Source: Chloroflexota bacterium (lineage in GTDB: Bacteria > Chloroflexota > Dehalococcoidia > DSTF01 > RBG-16-68-14). Taken from it: a stretch of 49,308 bases of DNA. The stretch spans positions 1-49,308 of the forward strand of contig QIFC01000096.1 of assembly GCA_003228685.1 (NCBI GenBank), in the 5' to 3' direction. Within the stretch, counting starts at the first letter, position 1; every line of letters begins with the position of its first letter. The translations under genes and the position numbers were made by a program. Of this stretch, positions 14,620 through 23,346 are shown in pieces. The notes under the pieces are model-generated. The model searched no databases. It saw nothing but the letters and a program-made list of their open reading frames with translations, and was not told where the DNA came from.

Positions 14620-14744
14620 CCAGTTGGCTACGCACTAGGAGTTCGGGCGGGAGAGCAGACCGTCAGATTGCGTGTTACACTCCGGCCACCACAGCAGTAC
14701 CTGGTCGGCGCGCGCCGCCGCTCCAATACGGACATTGAGGCCGA

Positions 14745-16010
14745 ATGAAACTCTCCGTTGCCGCACTAGGATCGTTCGTCGTGAGCGCCGTCGTCCTCGT
14801 GTCGATCTTCGTGATCGTTCCCGCCATCACCGATGATGACGACGACGGTGACTCAACCACGCTCCCTGGCGTCCCTATCACCACGGCCTCAACAAATGAG
14901 GACGGCAGCGCCTTCTTCGAAGGCGAAGATGGTGAGGAGATCGAAGTGGTGGTCCATCGCGCGGACGGGACAATGTGGGACAACGTGAGCGTGCATTATC
15001 TGGATGGGGATGGCTATGAGCTGTTCGTCGCGGAGGATCGTCTCGGCCGGTTCCTGCCGTCTTGGGCGTTTTTCACCCAAGCGAACATCGTTGACCTGAC
15101 CACGCGCGCCGAAGGGATGGTCGAGGTCGTGCCTGACACAGATCAGTTCAATGCCATGCTGCTCTGGATTGAAGACGTTAAGGGCAGCGCGGATGCGCGC
15201 CGGTGCGTGACAGAGCGGCAACTCATGGACGAAGCCGGCACCCGCCTCGCTTTGACATCGGCGACGCTTTCGCCGCTCTCTTCCTTGGCGGCCGGTGTGG
15301 GGACAACGAGGAATACCGTTCGCTTCTTAGTGGACATCATCCGGAGAGAGCCTAGCGACATTCGCTTCAATGTGTTCGAACTCCAGGTGGATGGCATTAC
15401 GGCGACGATTCAGCACTACGAATCAATCAGTAGCGAAGAGTGCCGTCCGGACCCGACCGTGAGCGTTACGCCTGCGCCGTCTGACACGCCCCGGCCCGGC
15501 CAACCCACCGCTACACCCTTGCCTCAGCGGCCGACAGACACGCCGGCGCCGGGCCAGCCGGCGAACACGCCAAGGCCAGGTCAGCCGACAGGCACACCAG
15601 GACTAGGCCAGCCAACCGGCACGCCGCAACCTCAACCGAAACCGACCGATACGCCAAGTCTAGCGCCGACGGACGCACCGGTGGAACAGGACGTTATGCG
15701 AATTACAGACATCCAGCCGCCTTTAGGTACGAACATCGCCGAGAATGCGGTCATCAGTGTGACCGTCGAATACCGTGTTTCGTCGGTTGCTGGCGTGTCC
15801 ATATCGGGGATCGCGGACGTGGATGTCAACCTCCTGAGCCTAGGCATACATTCCCTGGCGAACACCCAAGGTACGCTCAAACTAACGGGCGCGCAGTTTG
15901 GCGCAGGCGCTCGGCTGTGCGCTGTTTCTATCACCATGGAACGGCTCACGCCCGGCGGAGGCGAACAGCTAGCCAGCGATTCCAGAGGATACAGCACGCC
16001 CGTTTGCTAA
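14745..16010 (+). CDS. Exported protein with Pro/Thr-rich linker and C-terminal Ig-like domain
   Basis: A 421-residue protein starting with a TM/signal segment (FVVSAVVLVSIFVIVPAI) and a run of five Asp just after it. Residues about 40-230 form an unknown globular domain (VVVHRADGTMWDNVSVHYLDG), about 235-310 are a low-complexity linker built from degenerate PGQPTGTP/PTDTP units, and the remainder (MRITDIQPPLGTNIAENAVI onward, ending STPVC) looks like a beta-sandwich domain. Such Pro/Thr linkers are common in surface proteins of Chloroflexota. Surface anchoring or adhesion is an inference; no enzyme motif is seen. Confidence 0.75.
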   Translation: MKLSVAALGSFVVSAVVLVSIFVIVPAITDDDDDGDSTTLPGVPITTASTNEDGSAFFEGEDGEEIEVVVHRADGTMWDNVSVHYLDGDGYELFVAEDRLGRFLPSWAFFTQANIVDLTTRAEGMVEVVPDTDQFNAMLLWIEDVKGSADARRCVTERQLMDEAGTRLALTSATLSPLSSLAAGVGTTRNTVRFLVDIIRREPSDIRFNVFELQVDGITATIQHYESISSEECRPDPTVSVTPAPSDTPRPGQPTATPLPQRPTDTPAPGQPANTPRPGQPTGTPGLGQPTGTPQPQPKPTDTPSLAPTDAPVEQDVMRITDIQPPLGTNIAENAVISVTVEYRVSSVAGVSISGIADVDVNLLSLGIHSLANTQGTLKLTGAQFGAGARLCAVSITMERLTPGGGEQLASDSRGYSTPVC

Positions 16011-16319
16011 CCGCAGTGCTAATACCGTGGCGGCAGCAGATGCTCTCGCGTCATCCCGCTGCCACCGGCCCCTGTGAGCAAGCCCGCCTCCCGGTTACGA
16101 TCTCTTGATCATGCGAGAGAACGGTCGAATGGCGCAGCGGAAGGGAGAGTCACCGTGCGCCGTCCTTCCACAGCCGCGCGGCCAGTTTCCATAAGGGATC
16201 TCTTATGGCAAGCGATTTTACAGATCCCAGATATATGACCGAACATAAGCTTGGTTCAGAGAGGGCGATATTACCAAACAGTCTCCAGCGCCGCCCCGCC
16301 TGCCCACAGGCGGGATCCG
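16011..16319. other. Convergent intergenic region
   Basis: Three hundred bases between two convergent genes. Apart from the hairpin at 16295-16314, nothing is recognised; a short AT-rich stretch is at 16200-16290. Confidence 0.6.
16295..16314 (-). terminator. Perfect 8-bp hairpin downstream of the activase gene
   Basis: CCCGCCTG-CCCA-CAGGCGGG is a perfect 8-bp stem with a 4-base loop, six bases after the stop codon of the minus-strand gene. The T-run after it is weak (CTGTTTGG), so it is only a candidate terminator or 3' stabiliser. Confidence 0.45.
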
Positions 16320-19300
16320 CTACACCGTCGTGCCGGCAGGAACGCGCGCCGCTGCTTGCTGCGCCGCTGCCACCGTCGTGCGAGCAGGATCCCGGCGCAG
16401 CCGGAACGCGAAGGCATTCAGCCGGCGTTCGTCGATCGGCGTGCCGTCGCTGTACACGAAGAGCATGGGGATCTCATGCTGATGCCGCAGCAGGCTCTCG
16501 CTCGCCAGCGCGGGGCTGCAACCCCACCCGTTGATGCACACGACGCCATCGCACTCACGCTCGCGCCAGGCGTGCAGCACCGACCCGACGATCACGGGCG
16601 TCTCGCCCTCGGGATGCCGGCCGGTCAGCGGCTCTGCCGCCCGCATCATGGCCGGGATGTTCGTGATCGGCAGCCAGGAGTGGTACTTCCGAACGGCCCC
16701 GTAGAACTCGCGCGTCATGCGCTTCATCTCGCGCTTGATCACCTTGTTCATGGCCGGGTGCGAGGGTACGCCGAAGAGGTCGCTGATCCGCTCCTCCGCC
16801 AGGTACTCGATGATCACCGCGATCGGCTCTACGATCACCTGCATGCCGCGTTCGTTGAGCCGCCGGATGATGTCGTCGTTCGCGGCGGGCATCGCCTTGA
16901 TGTAGAAGTCGCCGCCCAGGAAGACCGTTCGCCTCGCCGAGTCTTCTTCGGCCCGCGATGCAATGTCCGCGAACTCCTTTGCGGCGCGCACATTGAGCGC
17001 GCCCAACGCCTCGACGACAGGGACGCCATCCTCGCTCTCGTGCGATGGACGCTCCAGCAGCTCCTCCGCCTCGTGGCAATACTGGTCGTAGAGGGCGTCG
17101 CACTCTCCCGGGCGGTTCTCAAGCGGGCGGTTGTAGGCGGCGAGCTGCGTCAGGATGTCCTCCGTGAGCGTACTCGCGTAGCTCATCCTGAAGTTCAGCA
17201 AGGGGTCGGCGCTGTTCCCAGGGTTGCCGCCGGACATGCCGTGGGCCACGCCAATCGTCCGGTCGGAGTTCATGTGCTCCATCGACATCTGGTCCTTTAC
17301 CGAGTAAAGGCAGAAGCGGCACATGCCTTCGCCGCTCGCCTGCATCAGGTAGATGGGCTTGTTGCTAGTGTCCTCCTCCAGGGTTTTGCGGAAGCTCCCC
17401 CAGAGGGCTTGGTAGGCTAGGCATTCCTTACCTGAGCAGTCGCGCTTGGCAAGTTGAATCGCGTCCTTGGTCGTGGGCCCAGCGGACACCACGTCCAACC
17501 CGAAGGACCGCATGCTCGCGGCGCGCATTGGTGAGCCTCGTTCGCCAAGAGGCGGAATCACGAGGCGCGCGTTCTTCACCTCTTCCGCCGAGAGGGGCGC
17601 CAGGGGTTCCAACAAGCGCAAGCGCTCTGCCGGCGTGGGTGACGGCTGGTGGTCGTGCTGCCGGACTGCGTGCAGGAACGCCTGCACCCGCGTGACATAG
17701 CCCGCTGTGCCGCCGTGGCCGTCGGTCTCCAGTCCCGTGTGCGGATAGCCATCCATGAGCCTGGCGTAGATCTGTTCCGTGAATGAGCCCGGTCCGCAGC
17801 CGAACGACGTGAGCAGCAGGGGGTAGGCGTCGCCGCGCTCGCGGCAGGCCGCGGCCACGCGCAGCTCGCGGTTCGCCTCCGCCCAGAACATGCGTGGCAT
17901 CGGGTGAATATCCTCGGGGATAGAGAAGCAGTCCATGGGGATGGCGAGCACGCCGTTGTCCCGAAGCAGACGTGGAATGGCCGCGTTGAGGTTCTGATCG
18001 TGGATAACGTGGAGCGAACCGCAGACCGCGACGACCGGTATGCCGAGGCGGCGTCCGTACTCCAGCGTGCGCTCGCCGATGGCTGCCAGGCCGGCCTCGT
18101 AGCGGTGCTGCGCTTCGGCTGCCCGCTTCATGGCCACCGCCACGCCGCGTCCGTTGCCTGTGAGCAGGCGCGCCATCTTGCGTGCCTGGCGCTGTAATTC
18201 CTTGCTATCGAGCCCTTCATCGAACGAGAGCAGTGGGTGCGCGACCTTCGTAGCACGCCCCTGAGCATGGAGGGACTCTCGCAGCATGTCCGGAAGACTT
18301 TGTTCCATGGGGCAGGTGCGTCCGCTGCTGCCGTCCCGATCAGCCAGCGTTAGGATCTTGGGGAAGAGGAGCCGGTCCGCGTCTGTCTCCGTCATCCCGT
18401 GGGCGATCTTGACCGGGGCGCAGGCATCGAACGAGTAGCATCGTTGCTCTCCGAGTGAGAGCGATTTCGAGGTGGCGCGCAGTACACGCACGCCGAAGCC
18501 GAGTTCGCGGACGAACGTGACCAGCCAGGGGAAGACAGCGTATAGCGAGCCAACAAACGGCAGTGCCACGGTCTCCTCACCCTCCTGGTCCTCAAGGTAG
18601 GGAGCGAGTAGTTGCAAGCGTTCGTCGAAGGCGCTGGGCGCCTCCTGCGGCAGCTTGGGGCGCGTCGCGGTCGAAATCTCGTACTTGGGACAGGCGCCAC
18701 CCGAGTGGACGGTCTGCAGGCTGCCGTCCACCTCGACGGTGGTCCTCTCGATGCTGCAGAGTGTCGCGCAGTTCCGATCGCGGCACTGGAACTCGCTGCG
18801 CTCGACAACCTTCGCTCCGAGCGCAGCACTCAGTTCTAATGGTGGGGCCGCTTCGAGTTGCGCCGCGCCAAGCTCCTCTAGGGCACAGAGTCCGATCCCC
18901 CATGCGCCCATCGCGCCGGGGTTAGCGGGCACCACGACTTCCCGGCCGGTGACGGCCGCCAGCGTCCAGGCGAGCGCCGGGCCCGTCGCGGGCTTGCCCT
19001 GGAAGAAGATGCGCTGGCCGAAGGTGCGTTGGCCCATCACCCGATCGATGTAGTTGTGGATGACCGAGTACTGAAACCCGCCAAAGAGCTCCGAAACCTC
19101 GAAGCCTTCATTACTGGCCTCGGCCGCCGCCTCGGCGACGTGTACGGTGCACATCTGCCCCAGTTCGGGCGGGGCCTCGGCCTGCTGGGCCAGCTCCGTG
19201 AACTCCTCGATCTCTTCGATCCCAAAGAACTTGCCCTGTTCTTCCAGGAACGAGCCGGTCCCGGCGCTGCAGGCCCTGTTCATGTCGCTCTCGATGATCT

Positions 19301-20630
19301 GCCCGCCGGCGATCTGGATGAACTTGGCGTCCTGGCCGCCGATCTCGACGACCGACAGGCTCTCGCCTGCGTCCTCATCGCAGCGGATCGCCGCCGTTGC
19401 GTGAGCCACGATCTCATTCTGGACGAGGATGCGGTCGCTGGAGTCAGGGTAGGCTGCGCGCAACACGGTCGCTGCCGCCTCGCGACCCGAGCCCGTCAGC
19501 GCGATTGCGCGCACGTCGGCCTTAGTTCGGTCGAGAAGGGTCGCGATCAGACGCTGGGCCGCCTCGACGGGATTCCCACGCGTGCTGTCATAGACATCGA
19601 GGACCGCCTCGCCAGTTGCGATCGATGTGAGCAGGGCCTTGCTGCCCGTCGATCCCAGGTCGAGGCCGAGGATCGATGGCTCGCGTGCCGCGCCGGGCGG
19701 TACGGGCTTCGCTTCCAAGCGGTTGACGCGATCGGCGAACTCTCGCGGGGCTTTGAGGTTCCGAAACCGGCGAGCCTGCGCCTGTATGAGGACGTCTGGA
19801 TCTTGGGGGAGGGCCCGTGCGCCTGCCGAGAGAACCTGCTCGCCGGCGAGCGACAAGGAGCCGATCGCTTCGAGGTTCAGCGCGTGTTCGGCGGCGCGCA
19901 CCTCAACGCCGGCCGCTTCCTCGAGGCCCGCGACGAGCGACCGGATGCGAGAGCAGCCCCCGATGACATACACGGGACCGTCTACCCGCATTCGCGCGAG
20001 CAAGGCGGAGACGTACGTTCCGATTGAGTTGAAGTAGCCGCGGAAAAGCGCGTCAGCGCTCCGGCCCTGGTTTCCGAAGTGTGTCATCTCGCTCTTCGCA
20101 AACACTGAGCAGCGGGCCGTGATGGAGATCGACTCGTCCGCCGCCAGGGCTGCCCGGTCCGCCTCTTCGATCGAAAGTCCGAAGCGGCCGGCGATCTTCA
20201 CCATGGTCTCGCCGGTGCCCGACGAGCACTTGTCGTTCTGCAGGAACTGGAAGCGTCCATCCGCTGAGCGTGCGAGAACGGCGTAGCCGCGCGCGCCGAT
20301 GCTGACGAGATTCAACGCGCCATCGTCCAGCACATGTGGCACCGCGGCCTGCAGGCAAGCGTCCTCTGGCAGGCCCGCAACTACGGGAGCGGTGAGTTCA
20401 TCGGCGTGGAGCCCTGTTGCGCCGACGGCCGCGCACGAGGCCACGTCCTCGCGGAGGTACCACTCGCGGAACGCCTCCATCGCATGTCCGCCGTGCTCGG
20501 CAAGTTCCGTCTTCTCGATGCTGAGCGTGCCGTCACGGCTCATTCGCCCAATGACAAACTTGGCTGCCGACTTGCCGAGGTCGCAGCCCGCGACGCGGTA
20601 TGTCTCCTTGCCGTTCGTCGATCTCAGCAT
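16320..20630 (-). CDS. Giant acyl-CoA dehydratase activase-like protein (two ASKHA ATPase domains plus DUF2229 and HgdB-like C-terminal region)
   Basis: A 1,436-residue protein in the family annotated as CoA-substrate-specific enzyme activase. The first ASKHA ATPase domain (about 12-270) carries GCDLGKSAAKFVI and KCSSGTGETM; the second (about 320-590) carries LGLDLGSTGSKALL, EIGGQDAKFI and ACSAGTGSFLEE. A Cys-rich stretch follows (QCRDRNCATLCS, 615-650), then a DUF2229-like domain (about 690-910) and a C-terminal part with CGPGSF, DCSGKECLA and GMCRFC. Activators of 2-hydroxyacyl-CoA dehydratases and benzoyl-CoA reductases use ATP hydrolysis and a 4Fe-4S cluster to deliver a low-potential electron. 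In this fused form the role is unproven. GGAGGAG precedes the ATG. No separate dehydratase or reductase gene is next to it. Confidence 0.88.
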   Translation of the reverse strand: MLRSTNGKETYRVAGCDLGKSAAKFVIGRMSRDGTLSIEKTELAEHGGHAMEAFREWYLREDVASCAAVGATGLHADELTAPVVAGLPEDACLQAAVPHVLDDGALNLVSIGARGYAVLARSADGRFQFLQNDKCSSGTGETMVKIAGRFGLSIEEADRAALAADESISITARCSVFAKSEMTHFGNQGRSADALFRGYFNSIGTYVSALLARMRVDGPVYVIGGCSRIRSLVAGLEEAAGVEVRAAEHALNLEAIGSLSLAGEQVLSAGARALPQDPDVLIQAQARRFRNLKAPREFADRVNRLEAKPVPPGAAREPSILGLDLGSTGSKALLTSIATGEAVLDVYDSTRGNPVEAAQRLIATLLDRTKADVRAIALTGSGREAAATVLRAAYPDSSDRILVQNEIVAHATAAIRCDEDAGESLSVVEIGGQDAKFIQIAGGQIIESDMNRACSAGTGSFLEEQGKFFGIEEIEEFTELAQQAEAPPELGQMCTVHVAEAAAEASNEGFEVSELFGGFQYSVIHNYIDRVMGQRTFGQRIFFQGKPATGPALAWTLAAVTGREVVVPANPGAMGAWGIGLCALEELGAAQLEAAPPLELSAALGAKVVERSEFQCRDRNCATLCSIERTTVEVDGSLQTVHSGGACPKYEISTATRPKLPQEAPSAFDERLQLLAPYLEDQEGEETVALPFVGSLYAVFPWLVTFVRELGFGVRVLRATSKSLSLGEQRCYSFDACAPVKIAHGMTETDADRLLFPKILTLADRDGSSGRTCPMEQSLPDMLRESLHAQGRATKVAHPLLSFDEGLDSKELQRQARKMARLLTGNGRGVAVAMKRAAEAQHRYEAGLAAIGERTLEYGRRLGIPVVAVCGSLHVIHDQNLNAAIPRLLRDNGVLAIPMDCFSIPEDIHPMPRMFWAEANRELRVAAACRERGDAYPLLLTSFGCGPGSFTEQIYARLMDGYPHTGLETDGHGGTAGYVTRVQAFLHAVRQHDHQPSPTPAERLRLLEPLAPLSAEEVKNARLVIPPLGERGSPMRAASMRSFGLDVVSAGPTTKDAIQLAKRDCSGKECLAYQALWGSFRKTLEEDTSNKPIYLMQASGEGMCRFCLYSVKDQMSMEHMNSDRTIGVAHGMSGGNPGNSADPLLNFRMSYASTLTEDILTQLAAYNRPLENRPGECDALYDQYCHEAEELLERPSHESEDGVPVVEALGALNVRAAKEFADIASRAEEDSARRTVFLGGDFYIKAMPAANDDIIRRLNERGMQVIVEPIAVIIEYLAEERISDLFGVPSHPAMNKVIKREMKRMTREFYGAVRKYHSWLPITNIPAMMRAAEPLTGRHPEGETPVIVGSVLHAWRERECDGVVCINGWGCSPALASESLLRHQHEIPMLFVYSDGTPIDERRLNAFAFRLRRDPARTTVAAAQQAAARVPAGTTV

Positions 20631-20673
20631 TCGGTCTCCTCCTCGGCGGGCGCCGGCAGATACGTTTAAGCGC

Positions 20674-20690
20674 GGCGCGTTGCACGCGCC
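20674..20690. promoter_or_regulatory. Palindrome, candidate operator in the divergent region
   Basis: GGCGCGTTGCACGCGCC is a perfect 7-bp inverted repeat around TGC, 44 bp upstream of the activase start codon. Its position suits a repressor or activator site for the divergent genes, though a GC-rich genome yields such palindromes by chance. Confidence 0.35.
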
Positions 20691-20785
20691 TAATTCGAGA
20701 GCCAGTCGCTCCTGCCCACTCTGACGGGTTCGTTAGAACTTCGCGAGAGGCAAACGGCCCTAATCACCCGTTTCGCGCGCTGGCT

Positions 20786-20820
20786 AGCTATGAATCCGCG
20801 CCATTCGGCACCTTACGGCG
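20786..20820 (+). repeat. 35-bp imperfect direct repeat, copy 1 (copy 2 at 27134-27168)
   Basis: Twenty-nine of 35 bases match 27134-27168; the best core is TGAATCYGCGCCRTTCGGCAC. A second block of 17 bases, CTGACCGTGGGTAACGC at 20836-20852, matches 27233-27249 at 15 positions. Both copies sit upstream of plus-strand catabolic genes, so a shared regulator site is possible. Confidence 0.6.
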
Positions 20821-21035
20821 GCGCGGCTGACGTAGCTGACCGTGGGTAACGCGAACGAACTGCCCATCTGAGACTTCACGATCGGAGGCACATGAGTACG
20901 CTAAGGCTCCGAATCGGGGCGCGGTCGAGGCTGCAAACCAGGTCCCTTGACACTCGCCTCACTGGAGGTCAGAATCCGGATGGCCGGTCCTGTCACGGTC
21001 TGGCCGCCATCACGGCGAATCGAGGGAGGCGCACC

Positions 21036-21824
21036 ATGGAGTTCAAGGAAGTCATCGGCAACAGGCGTTCCATCCGGTTCTTCGAGCCGGATAAGCCAGT
21101 AGAGCGGGAGAAGATCCAGACAATGCTGGAGGCTTCCCGACTGGCGTCGTGCGCCGTCAACGCGCATTGGGCGAAGGCGATCGTCATCGAACGCGACAAG
21201 TTGCCGGAAGATAAGCTGGAGCAACTCAAGACACCGGTGACGGCGCTCAACGTGGAACTCGCTCCCGTTCACATCTACTGGTACGCCGACTTGGGCGTCG
21301 TCAACCGGATCGAAGGCAGCCGTCTCAGGGAACTGGTGGACGTTGGAGCGCTGGCGCCCACCCACGGATGGACCCATAAGTTCGTGGATGAGTTTGTCTA
21401 CCCGCAGATCCTGAGGCCGATGACCGAGGGGCCAGGGTACGCCGTTGCCGCCGCCGCCGACTGCGGGATCGCCATGTGCCAGGCGCTGCTCACTGCCTTC
21501 GACGAAGGGCTGGGCGCATGCTTCAGCGCCTTCAACTCCAACATCGCTAAAGAGGTGTTCAACGTTCCCAATGACTGGGTCCCACTCTATGTCCTGCTGG
21601 TCGGCTATCCGGCGGAGTCGCCGGCCGCGGGCGGCCAGCGGCCGCGCCCGCCGTTCGAGGAACAGTACTATGACGGCGCGTTCGGCACGCCGTTCCAGCG
21701 CGACGAGGCCGTCGTCGAGCGGCTGAAGCAGGCGAACATGATCCAGCAGCCCGCGACGCCCGGCAACCAGGAGCGCATGGACGAAATCAAGCGGCTGGCA
21801 GAGCGGCTGGGCCTGCCGATGTGA
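21036..21824 (+). CDS. Nitroreductase-family flavoprotein
   Basis: The ATG at 21036 follows GGGAGG and begins MEFKEVIGNRRSIRFFEPD, the normal N terminus of the nitroreductase fold; an upstream ATG (20892) would add 48 basic residues that are not family-like. The 262-residue protein has the FMN-phosphate-binding RRSIR start, an AADCGIAMCQALLTAFDEG helix and VPLYVLLVGYPAE near the C-terminal flavin-binding part. Family members reduce nitro groups, quinones, flavins or dehalogenate aromatic rings. The substrate here is unknown. It lies next to a small SAM-like protein gene 7 bp downstream. Confidence 0.85.
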   Translation: MEFKEVIGNRRSIRFFEPDKPVEREKIQTMLEASRLASCAVNAHWAKAIVIERDKLPEDKLEQLKTPVTALNVELAPVHIYWYADLGVVNRIEGSRLRELVDVGALAPTHGWTHKFVDEFVYPQILRPMTEGPGYAVAAAADCGIAMCQALLTAFDEGLGACFSAFNSNIAKEVFNVPNDWVPLYVLLVGYPAESPAAGGQRPRPPFEEQYYDGAFGTPFQRDEAVVERLKQANMIQQPATPGNQERMDEIKRLAERLGLPM

Positions 21825-21831
21825 GGGTCTC

Positions 21832-22206
21832 GTGACAGACCTGCAACCGCTCATGGACTACGCTACGGTGAAGACATGGCTGGATGGTCTGCGTAAGCAC
21901 TGGGGCGGTGGCGTGGAGAGTGGCGACGAAGAGCGCCTCGAGATATTGGAGGCGTTCTGCGGGTTCGCCGGCAAGGACCCTGACTCCGTGATCGACGAGT
22001 GCGTCTTGGTGCGAGACGGGGAGAAGCGTGTGCGCGCCAAAGGCCGGCGCCGCTATGCCAACCTCATCACCCAGTTTCAGGCACAAGTCGAAGGATCACG
22101 GATGACGCGAGGCAAGTGGGGCAATACGGTCCGCAGTTTTCTCATTCACAACGGGATCTTGCTGCAGGCTGGCCTGCAGGCCGGGGACTCAGAAACTGCA
22201 ACGTGA
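21832..22206 (+). CDS. Small protein of unknown function, helical, core-binding (SAM)-like
   Basis: A 124-residue protein starting at GTG 21832. Its composition and pattern (LMDYATVKTWLDGLRKHW, LEILEAFCGFAGKDPDSVID, ITQFQAQVEGSRMTRGKWGN) recall the N-terminal helical core-binding domain of tyrosine recombinases, but no catalytic domain follows. It is in an apparent operon with the nitroreductase. It may be a DNA-binding protein or an unrelated helical bundle; I cannot assign a function. Confidence 0.65.
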   Translation: MTDLQPLMDYATVKTWLDGLRKHWGGGVESGDEERLEILEAFCGFAGKDPDSVIDECVLVRDGEKRVRAKGRRRYANLITQFQAQVEGSRMTRGKWGNTVRSFLIHNGILLQAGLQAGDSETAT

Positions 22207-22210
22207 GCCT

Positions 22211-22747
22211 TCACGCATCTTCGCGAATGTCCAACACCATCTCGGCCAGGGAACGCCGCGGTGTCATCCGTGGGACCTCCGCAGGGTAGCCAAGAGGCAG
22301 AAGAGCGACCGGGCGCAGCGGCTCTTCCACACCGAGGGCGGCCCGCACCTTGTCTTCATGGAAGGCCCCGATCCAGCATGATCCCAGACCGGCGTTTGCG
22401 GCCGCCAGCTGCGCGTAGGCGCAGGCGATAGTCGCGTCTTGCGTCGCGTACAGCGTTTCGCCTCGCCGCCCGTATTTCACCGCCGAGGCCGCAGCGTCAG
22501 CCAGGAAGACCAGCACGACGGGAGCTTGCGCGACGAAGCCCTGGTCCAGCGCTGCCTGGGCTAGCAATCGGCGCACCGACGAGGCCCGAGCAACGGCCAC
22601 CCTGTAAGCCTGCAAGTTTCCAGCCGACGGCGCTCTCCTGGCAGCGCGCAGGATGGCTTCCAAGCTGGCGTCCTCCACATCGCGCTCCTGGAACGCCCGG
22701 ATTGAGTGTCGCCCTTCGACTACCTCGCAAAAGCCCATGCGCACCAC
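22211..22747 (-). CDS. Second nitroreductase-family flavoprotein
   Basis: A 178-residue nitroreductase: FCEVVEGRHSIRAFQERDV at the N terminus (flavin-binding Arg-His-Ser-Ile-Arg), RRAPSAGNLQAYR and VALLPLGYPAEVP near the end, as in short NADPH-dependent FMN reductases of the family. It is a different subtype from the gene at 21036 (shorter, with PSAGNLQ). It ends 4 bp after the convergent small protein gene and follows the DinB gene by 22 bp. Confidence 0.88.
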   Translation of the reverse strand: MVRMGFCEVVEGRHSIRAFQERDVEDASLEAILRAARRAPSAGNLQAYRVAVARASSVRRLLAQAALDQGFVAQAPVVLVFLADAAASAVKYGRRGETLYATQDATIACAYAQLAAANAGLGSCWIGAFHEDKVRAALGVEEPLRPVALLPLGYPAEVPRMTPRRSLAEMVLDIREDA

Positions 22748-22769
22748 CCTTCAAGTTCAGTCTGGGCAA

Positions 22770-23318
22770 TCACAAGGGCGCACCGTGCATCCCCATCAGA
22801 CCTTTGATGTACTGAACTTCTCCCAGATGCTCCGCTGTATGGCCGATCGAAAAGAACAGCAAGACCTCCGTTTTTGTGGCGGTCCCCAGCATCGGGTATA
22901 TGTCCTCAAAGAAGGGAAGCGGCAATTCCTGAGCGGCCTCCTCATCGCCTAGCCCGTCAGCATAGGCCTGGATGGCCTGCTGTACTGCGTCGGCGTACGC
23001 CAGCAGTTCGTCCAGGCTCAAGCGAATATGGCCGATCTGATCGCGAGTCAAGCCCGTCCCGAACGGAGGGGTCCCTGGCTCGGCTACTGGCAACCGCTCC
23101 GCCCAACCTCCGGACGTGAAGACGCTTGGCTGTCCTATCAGGAGGCCATGCAGGATCTCATCTTCCGAACGGTACGCGTGCCACATCGTGAACATGATGT
23201 GGTTGGGATGGTCCCCGGGCTGCCAATGGAGTTGCTCGTCCGTCAGCCCTTCGCAGAGGAGGCGCGGGTACCAGTGCCAGAACTCCAGGTTCTTGCGGAG
23301 CGTGTCGCCGACATTCAT
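22770..23318 (-). CDS. DinB-like metalloprotein
   Basis: The preferred ATG is at 23318, giving 182 residues (MNVGDTLRKNLEFWHWYP); an alternative at 23363 overlaps the acyl-CoA dehydrogenase stop by 17 bp. The DinB four-helix bundle is seen with metal-binding His in HIMFTMWHAYRSED and in SIGHTAEHLGEVQYIKG. DinB-like proteins include thiol transferases (mycothiol/bacillithiol) and others with unknown reactions. Operon position between acyl-CoA dehydrogenase and nitroreductase suggests a role in detoxification or catabolism. Confidence 0.82.
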   Translation of the reverse strand: MNVGDTLRKNLEFWHWYPRLLCEGLTDEQLHWQPGDHPNHIMFTMWHAYRSEDEILHGLLIGQPSVFTSGGWAERLPVAEPGTPPFGTGLTRDQIGHIRLSLDELLAYADAVQQAIQAYADGLGDEEAAQELPLPFFEDIYPMLGTATKTEVLLFFSIGHTAEHLGEVQYIKGLMGMHGAPL

Positions 23319-23346
23319 CGTGGTCGCCTTCCAGTCAGGATGCTGC

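Larger units (their letters stand above)
20631..21035. other. Divergent promoter region between the activase and a nitroreductase
   Basis: Four hundred bases between two divergently transcribed genes. It contains a 7-bp palindrome (GGCGCGT-TGC-ACGCGCC, 20674-20690) close to the activase start and, further on, a segment repeated upstream of the E1-alpha gene. A second ATG in frame with the nitroreductase occurs at 20892 with its own GGAGG. Confidence 0.6.

Noticed and set aside
15460-15690. CRISPR-like array
   Set aside because: The repeats are short, degenerate and in frame as Pro/Thr codons of a linker; no regular spacers.
16251-17420. Plus-strand open frame of 389 codons
   Set aside because: Antisense to the activase gene; no domain and skewed composition.
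20892-21035. Upstream start adding 48 residues to the nitroreductase
   Set aside because: It has its own GGAGG but the extra residues are basic and not family-like; the ATG at 21036 has better spacing.
20901-21854. Minus-strand open frame of 317 codons
   Set aside because: Antisense to the nitroreductase, whose flavin motifs and Shine-Dalgarno are clear.
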